Notes: generated from the letters alone by a model not told the origin. A stretch of 64,000 nucleotides of DNA from Roseivirga thermotolerans (GCF_014653175.1 NZ_BNAG01000003.1:248001-312000); one strand, 5' to 3'. Positions 16,086-24,596 are shown, counted from the stretch's first letter. A program made the numbers and translations.

Positions 16086-16979
16086 CTAGAAGCTCTCCTG
16101 AATCAAATCGAAATTAATAACAGCACCTGCCACAGTGCCAGAAGATACGGCTACCGATACGGCTCTCATGTTAGAAGCATCGCCACATGCATAAACGCCT
16201 GGTACGGAGGTCATTTGCTTTTGATCTACTTTGATTAGACCCTGTTCCGTAATTTCACAGCCCAGACTTGTCGCAATATTGGTGCCTTGTTCAAAATGCG
16301 GACTATGGTAGAGTGCATTGATTTGGTGTGTATTGCCGTCTTTTAGAACTACTGCTGAGATTTGGCCATTCTCTTGCTCTATTCGTTCAATTTCTGTTTC
16401 TACAAGAGCGATGTTGTTTCTTTTTACTGCGGTTAGCTGCTCAGTAGGCAAATCGATTTTACCATTGGTAAAAATGGTGAGTTCCTGGGTTAGATTTGAG
16501 ATGAGTTGTGCATAGTGAAAAGCTTTGTCGCCATTGGCTAGTATACCTGTCGGTTGCCCATGAAACTCATAACCGTGGCAGTATGGACAATGGATGACCG
16601 ATTTTCCCCAGCATTCGGCAACTCCGGGAATATCGGGTAGAATGTCTTTAATGCCAGCAGCTAGTACAAGCCTCTTGCTGGTAAAAGAGCCTTTGTCTGT
16701 TTCTACAGTGAAACCCTCAGGTGCTTTTTCGGCACTCAATGCCAAGCCGTCCAAAAACTCTACGGTTTTGTATTGTTGAACTTGCTCCTTCGCAATTGCA
16801 CTGATTTCAGCAGGTTTTCGACCATCATGTGTAAGGAAATTTTGGGAGTGCGGAGTAAAGCGATTGCATGGCTTTCTGCTATCAACCACCAGCACTTTTC
16901 TCAACGATCGGCCTAAGGCCAAAGCTGCTGAAAGGCCGGCATAACTGCCTCCAATAATAATAACCTCAAATCTTTGCAT
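16086..16979 (-). CDS. NAD(P)/FAD-dependent oxidoreductase, thioredoxin-reductase fold
   Basis: 297 aa. FAD-binding Rossmann motif VIIIGGSYAGLSAALALGRS at the N terminus, CPYCHGYE at residues 131-138 as the redox-active disulfide on the NADPH domain, and a C-terminal second FAD motif GVYACGDASNMRAVSVAVS. This is the TrxB-like group, shorter than classical thioredoxin reductases. The substrate is unknown; no thioredoxin gene is adjacent. The gene has its own promoter with an overlapping 19-base palindrome, so it is probably switched by a repressor, perhaps a redox sensor (inference). Confidence 0.9.
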   Translation of the reverse strand: MQRFEVIIIGGSYAGLSAALALGRSLRKVLVVDSRKPCNRFTPHSQNFLTHDGRKPAEISAIAKEQVQQYKTVEFLDGLALSAEKAPEGFTVETDKGSFTSKRLVLAAGIKDILPDIPGVAECWGKSVIHCPYCHGYEFHGQPTGILANGDKAFHYAQLISNLTQELTIFTNGKIDLPTEQLTAVKRNNIALVETEIERIEQENGQISAVVLKDGNTHQINALYHSPHFEQGTNIATSLGCEITEQGLIKVDQKQMTSVPGVYACGDASNMRAVSVAVSSGTVAGAVINFDLIQESF

Positions 16980-16994
16980 CCTTTAGCTTTTAGA

Positions 16995-17025
16995 CAAAGG
17001 TAGTAGCTTAAATTATAATTGCAAC
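16995..17025 (-). promoter_or_regulatory. promoter of the FAD oxidoreductase gene
   Basis: On the minus strand, GTTG at 17025-17022, 19 bases, then TACCTTTG at 17002-16995. The -7 box is a perfect TAnnTTTG and the spacing is ideal. Transcription would begin near 16988, about 9 bases before the start codon. Confidence 0.7.
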
Positions 17026-17036
17026 ATTGTTGCAAT
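17018..17036. promoter_or_regulatory. palindromic operator over the -33 region
   Basis: A perfect 9+1+9 inverted repeat (ATTGCAACA, T, TGTTGCAAT) covers the -33 element of the oxidoreductase promoter. A dimeric repressor bound here would block RNA polymerase. The regulator is not encoded nearby. The palindrome starts 4 bases before the ATP-grasp stop codon is reached on the plus strand, so it lies wholly in the intergenic gap. Confidence 0.65.
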
Positions 17037-17039
17037 TAG

Positions 17040-17960
17040 TTATTTCGCTTGGTATGCTTGAACCTTTTTGCTGATCGCTTCAACCAAAACCTCTACCGCT
17101 GCCGGCTTCAGTCTAAACCATAGCTCCGGTTCAATAAGCTCCATTTCAATAACAGCCAATTCATTATTGTTATCACGGATAATGTCTACTCTGGCATAGT
17201 AGGGTTGTGGATCGCAGGCGGCCACTGCTTTTTCGGCAAAGGCAATTTCTTCCAAAGTAGGTTGATATTCATGTACCGTTCCGCCAAAATCGTCCTGGAC
17301 TCGGAAGTCACCGGGTTTAGCAATTTTTAGTACGGCATGGGTAAACTGGCCTCCCATTACCATTAGCGATACTTCACCCTTTTCCACCACATTCTTCTGA
17401 AAGGGCTGAAGCATCATGGCTTCTTGCTGAATCAGCTTTTGAAAAATGGGCTCGTATTCATGAATGTTGGAGAGGTCGATTCTGTAAGTGTGCCTTGCTG
17501 CTCCGGAGATACAGGGTTTCAGTATGCAATCTGTCCACTCTTTCTGAGCAAAGAGAGCAGCCAGGTTGGTCACCACTCCAATTTCCACATAGTGAGTTTC
17601 AGGAATGTTTATACCCTTAACCTGAAGATCCTTGAGGTAGTGCTTATCCATATTCCACTGAATCAATTGGTATGGATTGATCATTTCGGTGGCTTCACTC
17701 ACTTTTTTGAGCCAGCCTTTCCATTCTTCGTACCGATCGAAATAGTCCCAGGTGGTGCGGAAAAGTACTGCTTTAGTAGAGTACCAATCGAAGTCTGGGT
17801 CGCTCCAGCTTTTTCTTGTCACTTTAAAGCCCTTGCTTTGCAGTGCTTCTACCACAAGACCATCTTCCTTAAGAATATTTTGTACGTACCAGCCGGGATT
17901 TTCTGGGGCCACATAGCGGTTGTCTGTCAATACCACTATGTCGAATGATTTCTCTTTCAA
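17040..17960 (-). CDS. ATP-grasp enzyme (DcsG/RimK-like)
   Basis: 306 aa. ATP-grasp ligase or cyclase: an N-terminal domain with VVLTDNRYVAPE, then ATP-binding lysines in CILKPCISGAARH and the C-terminal metal-binding region YARVDIIRDNNNELAVIEMELIEPELWF, where the E-x-ELIEPELWF end is typical of the group containing the D-cycloserine enzyme DcsG. The reaction here is unknown; family members form amide or related bonds through an acyl-phosphate. It follows the carbamoyltransferase gene by 16 bases on the same strand, so the two probably share a pathway. Confidence 0.8.
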   Translation of the reverse strand: MKEKSFDIVVLTDNRYVAPENPGWYVQNILKEDGLVVEALQSKGFKVTRKSWSDPDFDWYSTKAVLFRTTWDYFDRYEEWKGWLKKVSEATEMINPYQLIQWNMDKHYLKDLQVKGINIPETHYVEIGVVTNLAALFAQKEWTDCILKPCISGAARHTYRIDLSNIHEYEPIFQKLIQQEAMMLQPFQKNVVEKGEVSLMVMGGQFTHAVLKIAKPGDFRVQDDFGGTVHEYQPTLEEIAFAEKAVAACDPQPYYARVDIIRDNNNELAVIEMELIEPELWFRLKPAAVEVLVEAISKKVQAYQAK

Positions 17961-17976
17961 GGCATAAATTTAGATG

Positions 17977-19665
17977 CTAATAAACGAAAGATTGTTTAGA
18001 AATAAGGTGGTTTTCAATGACCAATGCATCCATTGCTGAATTCAAAAACAAGTCAATCGCTTCTTCAGGTTTTTCAACCATAGGCTGTCCTTTTTTGTTG
18101 AATGAAGTGTTGAGTACAGCACCTACACCGGTATGTTTTTTTAAGGTTTTCAAGAGCTTATAAAACCTTGGGTTCCATTCTTTTTCTACGGTTTGAGTTC
18201 TTGAGCTACCATCGACATGAATAACAGCTGCCAATTGATTTATGGCGGAGTCGATCGGTCTATCGACTAAAACCATATAAGGACTGTTTAATTTGTCCTG
18301 AAACAGATTGTGAAGCTCTTCGGGAAGTATGGATGGGGCAAAAGGGCGAAAGTCTTCTCGAAATTTGATATGACTATTGATATGATCTTGCATGCTCCGG
18401 TTTGAAGGATTGGCGAGTATGGATCTTCGCCCTAGTGCTCTTGGGCCAAATTCACAGCCCCCTTGAAACCAGCCCACTGTCTTATTATCGGCTATAAGAC
18501 GAGCGGTTTGTTCGAGCAGATTTTCTTCGTCCAATTCCTTTATGGAGCAATTCTTTAAGGTGTTAATTGTTTCTTTTGAAGCTGAGAACGAGTAAGAGCT
18601 GCCGAAGCAGGTACTTCCATCATGAATTTGCCTTTTCCCCTTTACTATTTCCAGCCAACCATAGAAAGCGCAACCAAGGGCAATACCATTGTCTGCAGCA
18701 GCAGGTTCAATATATAGTTGATTTACCACTCCTTTTCTGATTAGCCGACTGTTGGCCACTGCATTGAGCGCAACTCCTCCTGTGTAGGCCAGAGGGGTTG
18801 CAGTTTCACCTTTTAAACGCGACTCAAGAATATATTCTACGGCTCTTTCTACCTCCCTTTGAGCCCAAAAGGCCATGTTGGCATAGTGCTGCCTGTTCTG
18901 TTTAAAACCTTCCCAATGATGAGCGGGTGTTGTAAGTGGTTGGTCCCATTGCGGAGAGAGAAAAACTCTACCTTTTTCAAAGTAGAAGGCCTCATGCTGA
19001 ATTTCGGGTTTACCTAAGGGCGCAAGCCCCATAAGCTTGCCTACATCATCCATGTTTCCGAAGCAATAGTGGCTAATAGCGGAGTAGAAACCGCCAATGG
19101 AATGATTGGTGGTTGGCAACCAGGGAGACTTCTGGGTGTTCAGGGGACTGAAATCTTTGAACAACGTATGAAGCTTTGTTCCATCATAGTGGTAATAACT
19201 GTCTTTCTCGCAAATTAGCCCGTCACTAAAGTTTAGGTTGAGTTCTTTCAGATCAGGTAGGTTTTCATCGTTGCATTGGTCGTATGGACTCCCGCAACCA
19301 TCAATGACTAAAACATTGAATTTTTTGTACGGACAAGTGCCTATGACGCTATACGCATGGGCCAAATGATGCGAAATGGAGACAAACTTCTCGTCTGGAT
19401 AATTCTTGAAAACCCGAGGGCCTTTAAACTCATTTTTGGAGGGGATCACAAAATTTTCGCATTGAACGACCAAATCTATTTCATCAAGGCCAATTCCGGC
19501 TGCTTTCAGGCAGTATTCAGTGGTGAGGCTGTCATTTCCTCCGTCATGTTTAATTCTGCTTAATCTTTCTTTTTCTATACCTACTAATACGCGGCCATTC
19601 TTAAGTAGAACAGATGAACCATTGTGAGAAAGCCCTGTGCCTAAAACGTAGATATCTTTTTTCAA
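17977..19665 (-). CDS. carbamoyltransferase, NodU/CmcH/TobZ family
   Basis: 562 aa from a TTG at 19665 (LKKDIYVLGTGLSHNGSS); the frame stays open to 19734, but that start would overlap the neighbouring gene by 41 bases. The enzyme class makes carbamoyl-adenylate from carbamoyl phosphate and ATP and moves the carbamoyl group to a hydroxyl. The N-terminal Kae1-like domain holds the metal-binding motif HHLAHAYS; the C-terminal domain holds GWFQGGCEFGPRALGRRSI and RPFAPSIL, all canonical. Such enzymes usually decorate natural products or surface glycans; no biosynthetic cluster is visible beyond the ATP-grasp partner. Confidence 0.87.
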   Translation of the reverse strand: MKKDIYVLGTGLSHNGSSVLLKNGRVLVGIEKERLSRIKHDGGNDSLTTEYCLKAAGIGLDEIDLVVQCENFVIPSKNEFKGPRVFKNYPDEKFVSISHHLAHAYSVIGTCPYKKFNVLVIDGCGSPYDQCNDENLPDLKELNLNFSDGLICEKDSYYHYDGTKLHTLFKDFSPLNTQKSPWLPTTNHSIGGFYSAISHYCFGNMDDVGKLMGLAPLGKPEIQHEAFYFEKGRVFLSPQWDQPLTTPAHHWEGFKQNRQHYANMAFWAQREVERAVEYILESRLKGETATPLAYTGGVALNAVANSRLIRKGVVNQLYIEPAAADNGIALGCAFYGWLEIVKGKRQIHDGSTCFGSSYSFSASKETINTLKNCSIKELDEENLLEQTARLIADNKTVGWFQGGCEFGPRALGRRSILANPSNRSMQDHINSHIKFREDFRPFAPSILPEELHNLFQDKLNSPYMVLVDRPIDSAINQLAAVIHVDGSSRTQTVEKEWNPRFYKLLKTLKKHTGVGAVLNTSFNKKGQPMVEKPEEAIDLFLNSAMDALVIENHLISKQSFVY

Positions 19666-19693
19666 CGAATTGTGTGTGAAAACTAAGTTAGTA

Positions 19694-20020
19694 TTAAGGG
19701 GTATTTGGAGAGTTAAAAGTAAAGCCTCTGGCATCGCTACCTTCGTAGAAATCTACCTCAAGGCCAATAAGGTACATGGTTTGTTTCTTCTCTACGTGAA
19801 TTTCAATGCCCTCAACCTGGTAGCTTATGTCACCCTCTTTGGGTTTATCGAAGCCAAGCATGTAGCCAAGACCGGCACAGCCCATGCCACCCTTTACGCC
19901 AATGCGCAACCCGTAGCCCTGGGGTATGCTTTTGTTTTCCATAATGCTTTTTACCTCAGCTATCGCTTTCTCGGTTAGTTTAACCGGTTGCAAGGCAGGA
20001 ATTGTAGAATTTTTCTCCAT
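19694..20020 (-). CDS. A-type Fe-S carrier (IscA/HesB fold) lacking the C-terminal CxC
   Basis: 108 aa. IscA-type fold with LTEKAIAEVKSIM at the N terminus, the first ligand Cys48 in GVKGGMGCAGLGYMLGFD, and the strand VDFYEGSDARGFTFNSPN. Standard A-type carriers end with a CGCG motif that supplies the other two cluster ligands; here the frame stops after NSPNTP with two stop codons close together, so the CxC is absent. No frameshift that would restore it is visible. It may bind clusters or iron differently, or have another role. It stands first in an apparent operon with the carbamoyltransferase and ATP-grasp genes. Confidence 0.82.
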   Translation of the reverse strand: MEKNSTIPALQPVKLTEKAIAEVKSIMENKSIPQGYGLRIGVKGGMGCAGLGYMLGFDKPKEGDISYQVEGIEIHVEKKQTMYLIGLEVDFYEGSDARGFTFNSPNTP

Positions 20021-20102
20021 TTCGGGCGTAAACTTAATACCTGCATTAAGATTCTCACTATTTTAAAATCTAAATTGAGCCCAAAAGTTTCAGGCCTTAG
20101 AT

Positions 20103-20624
20103 ATGGACTATATAACTGAGTTAATAAAGATTCTGGTTCCGGCAGCATTGGTTATGTATGCTATGTATTTAGTGACACGCAATTTTTTACAAAAACAATT
20201 CGAAAAGCAGTTGCTCGAAGTGAAGTCAAAAACGGTTGAAACGGTACTTCCGTTGCGTCTTCAGGCCTATGAACGGCTGGCACTACTTCTGGAACGTATA
20301 TCGCCCAATAACATGCTGCTTAGATTAAGCGACCCTTCTATATCGGCTTTTGAGTTTCAGCAATTATTGCAAAAAGAAATTAGAGAAGAGGTAAATCACA
20401 ACCTTTCGCAACAGGTATATGTGAGCGATGATGCCTGGAAAAAGGTAAAGGGCTCCATCAATGATATTGTTGCTGCCATACAAAAGGCGGGTGAAACCAT
20501 GACCGAAAAAAACAATGCCATTGATTTGGCGGAAGCTATTTTTGATCTTATGATAAAAGAGAACCGAGACCCGGTGGCAGAGAGTCTTTCATTTATAAAA
20601 GCTGAAGCAAGACAATTGATGTAG
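20103..20624 (+). CDS. conserved Bacteroidota protein, one membrane helix (DUF7935-like)
   Basis: 173 aa. An N-terminal transmembrane helix (ILVPAALVMYAMYLV) leads into a basic, helical cytoplasmic part with VLPLRLQAYERLALLLERI, which is characteristic of a conserved Bacteroidota family of unknown function. The remainder (LQKEIREEVNHNLSQQVYV and following) is predicted helical. The gene is followed after 3 bases by a YkvA-family gene, and the two are likely co-transcribed. Confidence 0.75.
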   Translation: MDYITELIKILVPAALVMYAMYLVTRNFLQKQFEKQLLEVKSKTVETVLPLRLQAYERLALLLERISPNNMLLRLSDPSISAFEFQQLLQKEIREEVNHNLSQQVYVSDDAWKKVKGSINDIVAAIQKAGETMTEKNNAIDLAEAIFDLMIKENRDPVAESLSFIKAEARQLM

Positions 20625-20627
20625 ACT

Positions 20628-21047
20628 ATGAGCAGAACGGAACCCAACGAAAAAGAAAAAAAGGTTTTCGACCGATTTAAACAAAAGGCAGTTGAAATTG
20701 TGGGCAATTCTGAGGCTCTGAAAAAAACGCTTTTGAGGGTTCAGAAGAAACTGGATGCACTGGAAGATGATGAAACCCTGAAAGGCAAAGTAGTGGCCTA
20801 CGTTCACCTGATTGTACGAATGCTTTCCAACTCGGTGAATGGGCATTACCCTCATATACCCTGGCAAACTCTTGTAATGATAGTGGCCGGATTGCTTTAT
20901 TTTGTGGCTCCTCTCGATGCCCTGCCCGATTTTATCCCCATTGTTGGCCTTATAGACGATGCTACCATATTGGTATGGTTAGGCAAATCTTTTAAAGATG
21001 ATTTGGAGAAGTATAAAGAATGGGAAAAGTTGAACTTATCTCGTTAG
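20628..21047 (+). CDS. YkvA family protein (DUF1232)
   Basis: 139 aa. The DUF1232 core, LLYFVAPLDALPDFIPIVGL followed by IDDATILVWL, lies at about residues 88-120 and includes a short hydrophobic membrane-associated segment. The function is unknown in all bacteria. The N-terminal half is charged and helical. The downstream gene starts 28 bases after the stop. Confidence 0.85.
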   Translation: MSRTEPNEKEKKVFDRFKQKAVEIVGNSEALKKTLLRVQKKLDALEDDETLKGKVVAYVHLIVRMLSNSVNGHYPHIPWQTLVMIVAGLLYFVAPLDALPDFIPIVGLIDDATILVWLGKSFKDDLEKYKEWEKLNLSR

Positions 21048-21075
21048 TCTCGGTGTTGCAACATCGAACATTTGT

Positions 21076-21714
21076 TTGAATCCAATGAAATTATCTGCCG
21101 ACCTGATCGACTCAGCCTATAGTTATGCTGCCTACCGCAAGTTAATAGACCAGTTGCTGCTCGAGGGAAAAACAACAGGAGCCAACCAGTCTGAGTCAAT
21201 GATAAGTTATGCCATTCTAAGCCAAAAGCGCATGCAAAAGTGGGAGAAGATTGGCAAACTCCTACCGGCTCTGGAAGCCATGGTTAGCCGTATAGATGTG
21301 CCCATGACCTGGTTGGTGATTACTGAAGGGTGGTGTGGCGATGCAGGACAACTGTTGCCGTTTGTGCATAAAATGGCCCAACTAAACCCACAAATTAATT
21401 TACGACTGATTTTAAGAGACGAGAACCCCGAGGTTATGAATAATTTTCTGACCAACGGGGCGCGTTCTATTCCCATAATAATCGGGCTTTCTGCCGATGG
21501 GGAAGTGCTGGGGCACTGGGGCCCCAGGCCTGATCTGATACAACGCGAATTTTTAGAGAACAAACAAACCCAGGCTAAATCGGGCAAGGAGTTTACGGAA
21601 TACATGCATCTGTGGTATGCCAAAGACAAAGGGGTCACCTTTCAGAATGAATTTTTGGCTATTTTAGATGTATGGATTCAAAAACTGCAATCATTGCCGG
21701 TGCAAGCGGGCTGA
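21076..21714 (+). CDS. thioredoxin-fold protein with a single-cysteine WCGDA site
   Basis: 212 aa, cytoplasmic. The thioredoxin-like core reads WLVITEGWCGDAGQLLPFV, with only the first active-site cysteine (C-G-D-A in place of CxxC), followed by LRLILRDENPEVMNNFL and ARSIPIIIGL with the cis-proline. This single-Cys variant is common in Bacteroidota and cannot form the usual intramolecular disulfide, so a role through mixed disulfides or peroxidase-type chemistry is more likely (inference). The last 43 bases overlap the start of the next gene in another frame. Confidence 0.82.
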   Translation: MNPMKLSADLIDSAYSYAAYRKLIDQLLLEGKTTGANQSESMISYAILSQKRMQKWEKIGKLLPALEAMVSRIDVPMTWLVITEGWCGDAGQLLPFVHKMAQLNPQINLRLILRDENPEVMNNFLTNGARSIPIIIGLSADGEVLGHWGPRPDLIQREFLENKQTQAKSGKEFTEYMHLWYAKDKGVTFQNEFLAILDVWIQKLQSLPVQAG

Positions 21715-22322
21715 TTGGAAGGTCGTTAACTCAAAACCTTTTACAAAGCAAAAGCTATGGTCAGGTCATTGCTTTGGTCCGCAAGCCATTAGGTATCCGG
21801 CACGAGAAGCTCAAGGAGCTGACTGTAGATTTCGACAAGCTTTCTGAAATGACGGATTTCCCCAAGGGGGATGATGTTTTTTGTTGCCTGGGCACGACCA
21901 TGAAAAAAGCCGGTTCCAAAGAAGCTTTCTACAAAGTTGACTTTACATATGGCTATGAATTGGCCAAGGCGGCATTAAATGCTGGAGCCGATAGATTTTT
22001 TCTCGTCTCAGCAATGGGATCAAACAAGAACAGCCGCTTTTTCTATAATCGGGTGAAGGGGGAGCTGGAAGATAAAGTCTCCTTCCTGAACTACCGGACC
22101 ATATACATCTTCAAACCTTCGCTGATTAGAGGGGTAAGGGAAGAAAGAAGGCCGGGTGAAAAGTTTGCTCAGTTCATCACCAAGTTTATTCCTTTTATTG
22201 GCCCGTGGAAAAAATACCGGCCTATTCATGCAGACAAAATTGTAGATGCTATGATGAAAGTAGCTCGTCAGGAAGACAAAGGCTGCTACTTCTACGAGTC
22301 TGAAATTATGCGGAAGATGTGA
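21672..22322 (+). CDS. NAD(P)-binding Rossmann protein (atypical SDR/HTATIP2-like)
   Basis: 216 aa. The dinucleotide-binding motif AIIAGASGLIGRSL is at the N terminus, followed by DDVFCCLGTTMKKAGSKEAF and FFLVSAMGSNKNSRFFYNRV, the layout of the YwnB/HTATIP2-like atypical short-chain dehydrogenases, then TIYIFKPSLIRG. The substrate is unknown. The ATG at 21672 lies 43 bases inside the preceding gene; the motif begins just after it, so a later start is not possible. Confidence 0.85.
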   Translation: MDSKTAIIAGASGLIGRSLTQNLLQSKSYGQVIALVRKPLGIRHEKLKELTVDFDKLSEMTDFPKGDDVFCCLGTTMKKAGSKEAFYKVDFTYGYELAKAALNAGADRFFLVSAMGSNKNSRFFYNRVKGELEDKVSFLNYRTIYIFKPSLIRGVREERRPGEKFAQFITKFIPFIGPWKKYRPIHADKIVDAMMKVARQEDKGCYFYESEIMRKM

Positions 22323-22354
22323 TCAATTTGATGATTTGAGAATGGGTTGATTTG

Positions 22355-22636
22355 ATGAAGAATATTAGCTTTTGGAAGCTTTGGTTGTTATCGAGCGCTG
22401 TTCTGGCCATTGTTATTTACTTCCTCACGGCTATAAACCCTATGGACTTGAATCAATCCAGTGATGTACAGCTTCACGATACCTATTTTGTTACACGAAA
22501 CTGGTCTTTCTTGTTGATTTGGACTCTTCTGTTTTTAATAGTGAATGGAACTATAGCCCTTCTCTATAAACTCCTTCGCAACTTCATTACTTTACCCGCT
22601 ATTTTCCTATTAGCGGCCTTCTCATTCAGGTTTTAA
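22355..22636 (+). CDS. small two- or three-helix membrane protein with an LHDTYFV motif
   Basis: 93 aa from the ATG at 22355. Hydrophobic helices at about 5-24 (SFWKLWLLSSAVLAIVIYFL), 47-68 and 72-92 surround a short loop with SSDVQLHDTYFV. That string closely resembles the conserved loop of heme-copper oxidase subunit I (VQLHDTYFVVAH), but the remaining heme and copper ligands are absent, so this is not an oxidase subunit. The function is unknown. A palindromic terminator follows. Confidence 0.6.
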   Translation: MKNISFWKLWLLSSAVLAIVIYFLTAINPMDLNQSSDVQLHDTYFVTRNWSFLLIWTLLFLIVNGTIALLYKLLRNFITLPAIFLLAAFSFRF

Positions 22637-22728
22637 ACGAGGGTATCTGAGAACTGCATTTTCAATATAAAAAAGCTGATAAAAAGTTGGCCCTAAATGC
22701 ATTGCCCTTGAAACTGGAAGAACCATTC

Positions 22729-22748
22729 CCCCTTTTTCGAAAAAGGGG
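22729..22748. terminator. bidirectional hairpin terminator
   Basis: CCCCTTTTTC and GAAAAAGGGG form a perfect 20-base palindrome between two convergent genes, able to end transcription from both sides. Confidence 0.65.
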
Positions 22749-22775
22749 ATTAGAACACCCATAACTCAATTTTAC

Positions 22776-24596
22776 TTACTTCATTACGCTATTTACAGCC
22801 TTCTTTCCACCAACTATTGGCAAAGTCAGGCTGGTACCATTTAAGTCAATAGTGAGCTGAGTGCCGGGCTGTGGGTGAAGGGTAAATTCCTGGTCACTGG
22901 AGAAGATCATCAAGCCAATTTGTTGGCCGGCAGGAATAATCTGGTCGTCCGGTTGCAGATCGAAAGAGACTGTGTAGAATTTGCCAGGCTCAAGTGGTTC
23001 GCTCCGGGTAAGTGATTTATAGTTCTGCGGATCCGCCCAACCCCTGGTGATGATGTTATCATAAATTCTGGCATCGTCAGCAGCATTCCAGGGCAGCGAA
23101 ACAAGCCAAACCGAAAGGTTTGCAGCAGGCTTACTACTGGCCAGTTCAATGGTTACCCGGGCTACTCCCGAAATATGCAGAGGTTCGGTTAGCTTTGGTG
23201 TTACATACAACAGGCGGTGTTCAGACTCATCGGCTTGAGCAAGTTGAGCTCCGGAAAAGTTAACATTGTCCGTTAGAGTTTCCCGCCCTTTAGATTGCGC
23301 CTTGGAGGTAGATAGTGAACCATGAACCTTACCACCGGCTTTCAGGTAAAAGGTTACGTCCGAGGCCTGCGGGTTAGGGTAGTCGGCATAAGGTGTAGGT
23401 TCCTGTGGGCTATCTCCTTCGCGTACAATTTGCGCCTTAGGGTCGTTTTCAACCCCATTATCAATTCCATGAAGGTATTTGGTGAACCATCTGTTCATCA
23501 TGCTTATTGGTGGAGGCCCTCCATGACCTGCCTGATGGTAGTATATCTGCACCGGAAGCCCCATTTTCTTTGCTTCCATGGCAATGCGATAGCTATGTTC
23601 CGGCATAACGTTCCAGTCGTTGAAGCCATGTGACATCAGCAGAGCTGCCTTCATGGGTTTCATGTCATTCAGGTAGTCTCTTCCGGCCCAAAAGTCGTTG
23701 TAGTCGCCCGTAATTCTGTCCAGGTTATTCGCCATTTCTGTGTCGCGCACTGTTCTGTTGTTGTAGGCTCTTTTGGCCTCATCACCACTGTGAATAAAGT
23801 CGTAGAGAACATCTATATCTTCACCCAGATAACCGCCCGGGCTTCTCACCAAACCGTTCGAGCGGTAATAGTTGTAGTAAGAAGTATTCGGAGCAATCGG
23901 AATAATGGCCTTGAGAGCATCTACCCCGGTGGTGGCCGCAGCCAGGGGAAGTGTGCCATTATAAGAGGTTCCTGTCATTCCTACTTTTCCAGTCGACCAG
24001 TAGGCCTTTACTTTTTCCTGTCCATCGCGTGTTTTATAACCATTGTCTTTTCCCGATAACCATTCGATTACTGCTTTTGGGGCTAGCGATTCGTTGTCTC
24101 CTCCAACCGTGGGGGCACCATCGGAAAGACCGGTACCGGGAGAGGAGGAGTGCACAACAATGTAGCCTCTTGGCACCCAGGTTCTGATTTGAGAATTGGA
24201 TATGATGGGTCTTTCACCTCTCCGCTGCACCTCTACATGCGTTCTTGGCGGTGGTGTGGCACCTAATTCATGCTCAACATTCCAGAAAAGCCCTTTGGCC
24301 AATCCGGCAGTTCCGGCATAGTATGGGCTGGTTTCGTAAACTACCGGTAGTTTTAATCCTTCTGTTTCGGTTTGTTTCGGACGGGTAACAGCCACGTGCA
24401 TTCTATCCGGCTTGCCGTCTCCATCCGTGTCAAACTCTGTTTCTACCCACAAGTCTTCTCTAATCCATTCTTCCGGATTGCTGAAAGCTTCTACAATTTG
24501 AGCTTCTCCATTTTTGAAGACAGGTTTGGTATTTTGTGCTAGCGTACAAAGGCTTGTAGACACCAATAACACGGCAACGGAAAGGTATTTTTTCAT
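22776..24596 (-). CDS. CocE/NonD-type alpha/beta hydrolase (Xaa-Pro dipeptidyl-peptidase, S15 family)
   Basis: 606 aa. A signal peptide ending STSLCTLAQ sends it to the periplasm or outside. The nucleophile elbow is KVGMTGTSYNGTLPLAA, the acid lies in LLMSHGFNDWNVMP and the base in YYHQAGHGGPPP, in the correct order for a Ser-Asp-His triad. The C-terminal third is a jelly-roll (PepX_C) domain with VSFDLQPDDQIIPAGQQIGL. Family members cleave X-Pro dipeptides or hydrolyse esters and beta-lactam precursors; the sequence VEHELGATPPPRTHVEVQRR and its surroundings match the secreted X-Pro peptidases best. It stands alone between two terminators. Confidence 0.88.
   Translation of the reverse strand: MKKYLSVAVLLVSTSLCTLAQNTKPVFKNGEAQIVEAFSNPEEWIREDLWVETEFDTDGDGKPDRMHVAVTRPKQTETEGLKLPVVYETSPYYAGTAGLAKGLFWNVEHELGATPPPRTHVEVQRRGERPIISNSQIRTWVPRGYIVVHSSSPGTGLSDGAPTVGGDNESLAPKAVIEWLSGKDNGYKTRDGQEKVKAYWSTGKVGMTGTSYNGTLPLAAATTGVDALKAIIPIAPNTSYYNYYRSNGLVRSPGGYLGEDIDVLYDFIHSGDEAKRAYNNRTVRDTEMANNLDRITGDYNDFWAGRDYLNDMKPMKAALLMSHGFNDWNVMPEHSYRIAMEAKKMGLPVQIYYHQAGHGGPPPISMMNRWFTKYLHGIDNGVENDPKAQIVREGDSPQEPTPYADYPNPQASDVTFYLKAGGKVHGSLSTSKAQSKGRETLTDNVNFSGAQLAQADESEHRLLYVTPKLTEPLHISGVARVTIELASSKPAANLSVWLVSLPWNAADDARIYDNIITRGWADPQNYKSLTRSEPLEPGKFYTVSFDLQPDDQIIPAGQQIGLMIFSSDQEFTLHPQPGTQLTIDLNGTSLTLPIVGGKKAVNSVMK

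Noticed and set aside
20103-20700. 20396-20707 and similar minus-strand frames as genes
   Set aside because: They are antisense to two well-formed plus-strand genes and lack starts, signals or motifs of their own.
21050-21066. TGTTGCAACA core before the thioredoxin-fold gene as a second site of the oxidoreductase operator
   Set aside because: The half-sites are arranged differently (GTTGCAAC without the central T and wider arms) and there is no promoter box over it.
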